This document shows positions 62,253 to 64,000 of a DNA stretch of 64,000 bases, one piece after another. The notes below the pieces were generated by a model, which was not told the DNA's origin, did not search any database, and was given only the letters and a program-made list of their open reading frames with translations. The position numbers and the translations under genes were made by a program. Source of the DNA: Vescimonas sanitatis (GTDB taxonomy: Bacteria; Bacillota; Clostridia; Oscillospirales; Oscillospiraceae). The number at the start of each line of letters is the position of its first letter. Within the stretch, counting starts at the first letter, position 1. The stretch covers positions 124,001-188,000 of the forward strand of contig NZ_JBMGPW010000004.1 in the NCBI RefSeq assembly GCF_049060325.1. Reading direction: 5' to 3'.

Positions 62253-63425
62253 ATGCTTCAGATCAGACTGTTTGGCAAGCCGCAGGTCATCTGCGACGGC
62301 ACGGACATCACCCCGGAGCTGGGCAACAAGGGATGCGCCCTGCTGTGTATCCTGTTCCTGCGGGGCGGGGACTACTACGCGCGGGAGAAGCTGGCGGCCT
62401 ACCTCTGGCCGGACAGCGCCGCCAGCGCTGCCAAGTATAATCTGCGCTATACCCTGTGGAAGATCAAAAAGAGCACCGATATCGGCGAGGGTGGGCGGTC
62501 GCTCATCAAGCTGGACCGGGAGTACTGCTGCATCGACCGGGCATACGACTATATCTGCGATCTGCAGACCATCGACGAGATCGACCCGGAGACCCGGTCG
62601 GCGGACGAGCTGAAGCGGGCGTGTGACGCCTTCGGCGGCGAGCTGCTGGAGGGGTACTATTTCAACCACTGCGAGGACCTGAATGAGCTGATCCTCAGCC
62701 AGCGCATCTATTATGAGAAGCGGAAGAACCGGCTGCTGATGAAGGCGGCGGAGCTGTATGAGCAGCGGGATATGCTGCCGGAGGCCGTGGGCATTCTGGA
62801 ACGGGTCATGGAATACGAGCCCTACAACGAGCAGTTGGCCCTGCGGCTGATGACGCTGTATGAGCGCGGCGGCGACCGCAGCCGTGCTATCCGGTTTTTC
62901 AACGAGTTCCGCAACCGGCTGGCCTCCAACCTGGAGATCTATCCCGGCAGCGCCATCACGCAGAAATACGCGGAGCTGAAGGCCGCGCCCGCCGCGCCGG
63001 AGGAGCCTGCGGCGGCGCGGACCGATGCGCCGGGCCTGCACGTGCGGACCTACTGCCTCCGGGCGGTGCCCTGCTTCTGGATGGCGGACGCAGTGGGAAA
63101 GCTGCTGGACGTCGTCGGGAACGACGTGCGGCCGGACGACCGGACGCTGCTGCGGGTGCTGGGGGCTATACAGCCCGCTGCGGCGGTGTGTGCCGGCGCG
63201 GAGGGTGAGGTCACGGCCGCACCGGCGGCAGTGGCCCAGGCGTTTATCCGGTGGCTCACCGGTCTGGCGGCGCGGCAGCCGCTGGCGGTGCACATCCGCC
63301 GCGCCGGGGAGATGGATGACGTCAGCCGCGGTGTGCTGGAGTATCTGCTGGCGGAGCGCCCTGCCGGGTTGACGCTGCTGACAGAGGACGGCGGCGCTCT
63401 GGGCGATATGTCCAGCGGAAAATGA
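62253..63425 (+). CDS. BTAD-domain (SARP-like) transcriptional regulator
   Basis: A 390-residue protein. Residues 1-95 form an OmpR-like winged helix (LQIRLFGKPQVICDG..., REKLAAYLWPD, KYNLRYTLWKIKK), and 100-240 a TPR-like bacterial transcriptional activation domain (ERVMEYEPYNEQLALRLMTLYERGGDRSRA in pieces). A ~130-residue C-terminal part has no recognised domain. It lacks the NB-ARC ATPase of larger AfsR types. It is the likely local regulator of the flanking divergent genes. The start is ATG 62253, 8 nt after GAGG. Confidence 0.82.
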   Translation: MLQIRLFGKPQVICDGTDITPELGNKGCALLCILFLRGGDYYAREKLAAYLWPDSAASAAKYNLRYTLWKIKKSTDIGEGGRSLIKLDREYCCIDRAYDYICDLQTIDEIDPETRSADELKRACDAFGGELLEGYYFNHCEDLNELILSQRIYYEKRKNRLLMKAAELYEQRDMLPEAVGILERVMEYEPYNEQLALRLMTLYERGGDRSRAIRFFNEFRNRLASNLEIYPGSAITQKYAELKAAPAAPEEPAAARTDAPGLHVRTYCLRAVPCFWMADAVGKLLDVVGNDVRPDDRTLLRVLGAIQPAAAVCAGAEGEVTAAPAAVAQAFIRWLTGLAARQPLAVHIRRAGEMDDVSRGVLEYLLAERPAGLTLLTEDGGALGDMSSGK

Positions 63426-63537
63426 CGGCGGAAAGTGCCGGGTATTTGCTTGAACACCGGGCACATCCGAACTTTAAAGCGCGAAAGCGCGTAGCGGAGT
63501 GTTTATTCCCGGCAAATATTTTTGGTGGATATGACGG
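63426..63537. other. Spacer after the BTAD gene
   Basis: It contains imperfect inverted sequences (TGCCGGGT... ACCGGGCA; GCGCGAAAGCGC) that could form a weak terminator; nothing else is evident. Confidence 0.4.
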
Positions 63538-63566
63538 TTGACGGTGACTTGTTGTTGTTGTGATAT
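63538..63566 (+). promoter_or_regulatory. Promoter of the leader-peptide transcript
   Basis: TTGACG, 17-bp spacer, TGATAT, with TG before the -10. Transcription would start near 63573, ~30 nt before the small open frame. Confidence 0.6.
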
Positions 63567-63601
63567 CTTACAGAAAACTTCGGGAAAGGAGAACGCCACA
63601 C

Positions 63602-63697
63602 ATGATGAAGCAGCTGTACAAGGCATACGCATTTAGCTTTTACTTTACCTATGCGGATGAAGTAAGAGTGATTTGTGGTGCCCGGAAATGCTGCTGA
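63602..63697 (+). CDS. 31-residue aromatic-rich leader peptide
   Basis: The frame MMKQLYKAYAF... has AAAGGAG 10 nt upstream and two tandem ATGs. Residues 6-17 (YKAYAFSFYFTY) include four Tyr and three Phe, and the last residues are VICGARKCC with three Cys. A strong terminator begins 40 nt after its stop and the damaged lipoprotein/substrate-binding gene follows. This arrangement is that of amino-acid biosynthesis or uptake attenuators in which ribosome pausing at clustered codons decides termination. The clustered codons point to Tyr/Phe, with Cys as an alternative. Confidence 0.6.
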   Translation: MMKQLYKAYAFSFYFTYADEVRVICGARKCC

Positions 63698-63736
63698 TGA
63701 AATGAGGATGTTCTCCCACGGAGACGCACTGACATC

Positions 63737-63778
63737 AAAGCCGCCCTATGGATCGCAGATCCACAGGGCGGCTTTTTT
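63737..63778 (+). terminator. Leader terminator (candidate attenuator)
   Basis: GCCGCCCT/AGGGCGGC, one mismatch, TGGATC/GATCCA, GCA loop, then T6; 40 bp before the next start codon. Confidence 0.85.
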
Positions 63779-63820
63779 GCAGCCAAATTTTCAAAAACAC
63801 CCATCAGGAGGAACCACACC

Positions 63821-64000
63821 ATGAAAAAGAACATCACACGGCGGCTGACGACCGCCCTGCTGGCCGCCGTCATGTGCGTGAGCATGGCCGCCTGCGGCAG
63901 CAAGACCGACGACACCAAGACGGACGGCACCGGTGCTGCAGGCGGCCTATAACGCCACCGCAGAGATCCCCATTCTGGGTACCTCTGTTACCGAGTACGG
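63821..64000 (+). pseudogene. Disrupted lipoprotein / ABC substrate-binding protein gene, cut by the window end
   Basis: A good ribosome-binding site (AGGAGG) and a lipoprotein signal peptide (MKKNITRRLTTALLAAVMC, lipobox MAAC) begin at 63821, with a short Thr/Asp/Lys linker. The frame then ends at TAA 63950-63952. One base over, from 63936, the frame reads LQAAYNATAEIPILGTSVTEY and runs to the window edge. This segment looks like the interior of a PF04392-type (TrpX-like) substrate-binding protein, where it normally lies roughly 100 residues in. So an internal deletion plus frameshift is likely, or an assembly error. Confidence 0.6.

Overview
This window comes from the chromosome of a high-GC, endospore-forming, anaerobic Firmicute, most likely a Clostridia gut lineage of the Oscillospiraceae type. 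The evidence is SpoIIID and the spore protease GPR, pyruvate:ferredoxin oxidoreductase, pyruvate phosphate dikinase, SepF/DivIVA division proteins, a class B sortase with an SPxTG-type sorting signal, and GC-rich codon use. The family placement is inferred from content; I could not search a database.

The replication origin region lies at about 14.4-16.4 kb. Leftward on the minus strand runs dnaA-dnaN-yaaA-recF-remB-gyrB-gyrA-trmO-rnhA. Rightward on the plus strand runs rpmH-rnpA-yidD-yidC-khpB. Left of this core are nadE, gpr, rpsT, spoIIID and a MoxR/VWA pair. From 19.2 to 31.9 kb most genes are on the minus strand, facing the rightward fork: radical SAM activase-like gene, tdk, mutY, radical SAM/SPASM gene, rluD, lspA, PaaI-type thioesterase, sortase B and nifJ. 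This block is broken by a plus-strand orphan gene and a 1.7-kb repeat island without genes (23.5-25.2 kb). From 32 to 47 kb the plus strand carries comM and then a long run of closely spaced genes: thiI-cinA-unknown membrane protein-mutS-mutL-miaA-hfq-HlyD-like-yggS-sepF-divIVA-HAD. This links tRNA modification, mismatch repair and division-site proteins. Next on the minus strand come a tiny sortase-substrate-like gene, an M23 peptidase and a holB-ricT-Cof operon. The plus strand then carries ppdK, a diguanylate cyclase and an MBL-fold hydrolase. The right end holds a divergent catabolic-looking locus (aminotransferase and ornithine-cyclodeaminase family enzyme versus amidohydrolase and BTAD regulator) with an operator-like palindrome between the two arms. 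The final 450 bases hold a candidate leader-peptide attenuator in front of a damaged substrate-binding-protein gene.

The most unusual content is non-coding. (1) The 23.5-25.2 kb island has several interleaved repeat families whose hairpin stems change sequence while their flanks stay constant. (2) A short element with terminal inverted repeats occurs at 13.2, 33.7 (tandem) and 41.6 kb. (3) An aromatic-rich 31-codon leader peptide precedes a strong terminator at 63.6-63.8 kb. (4) A 62-residue protein at 47.4 kb is almost only a signal peptide plus an SPxTG sorting signal. I saw no rRNA, tRNA, CRISPR array, transposase, integrase or prophage gene.
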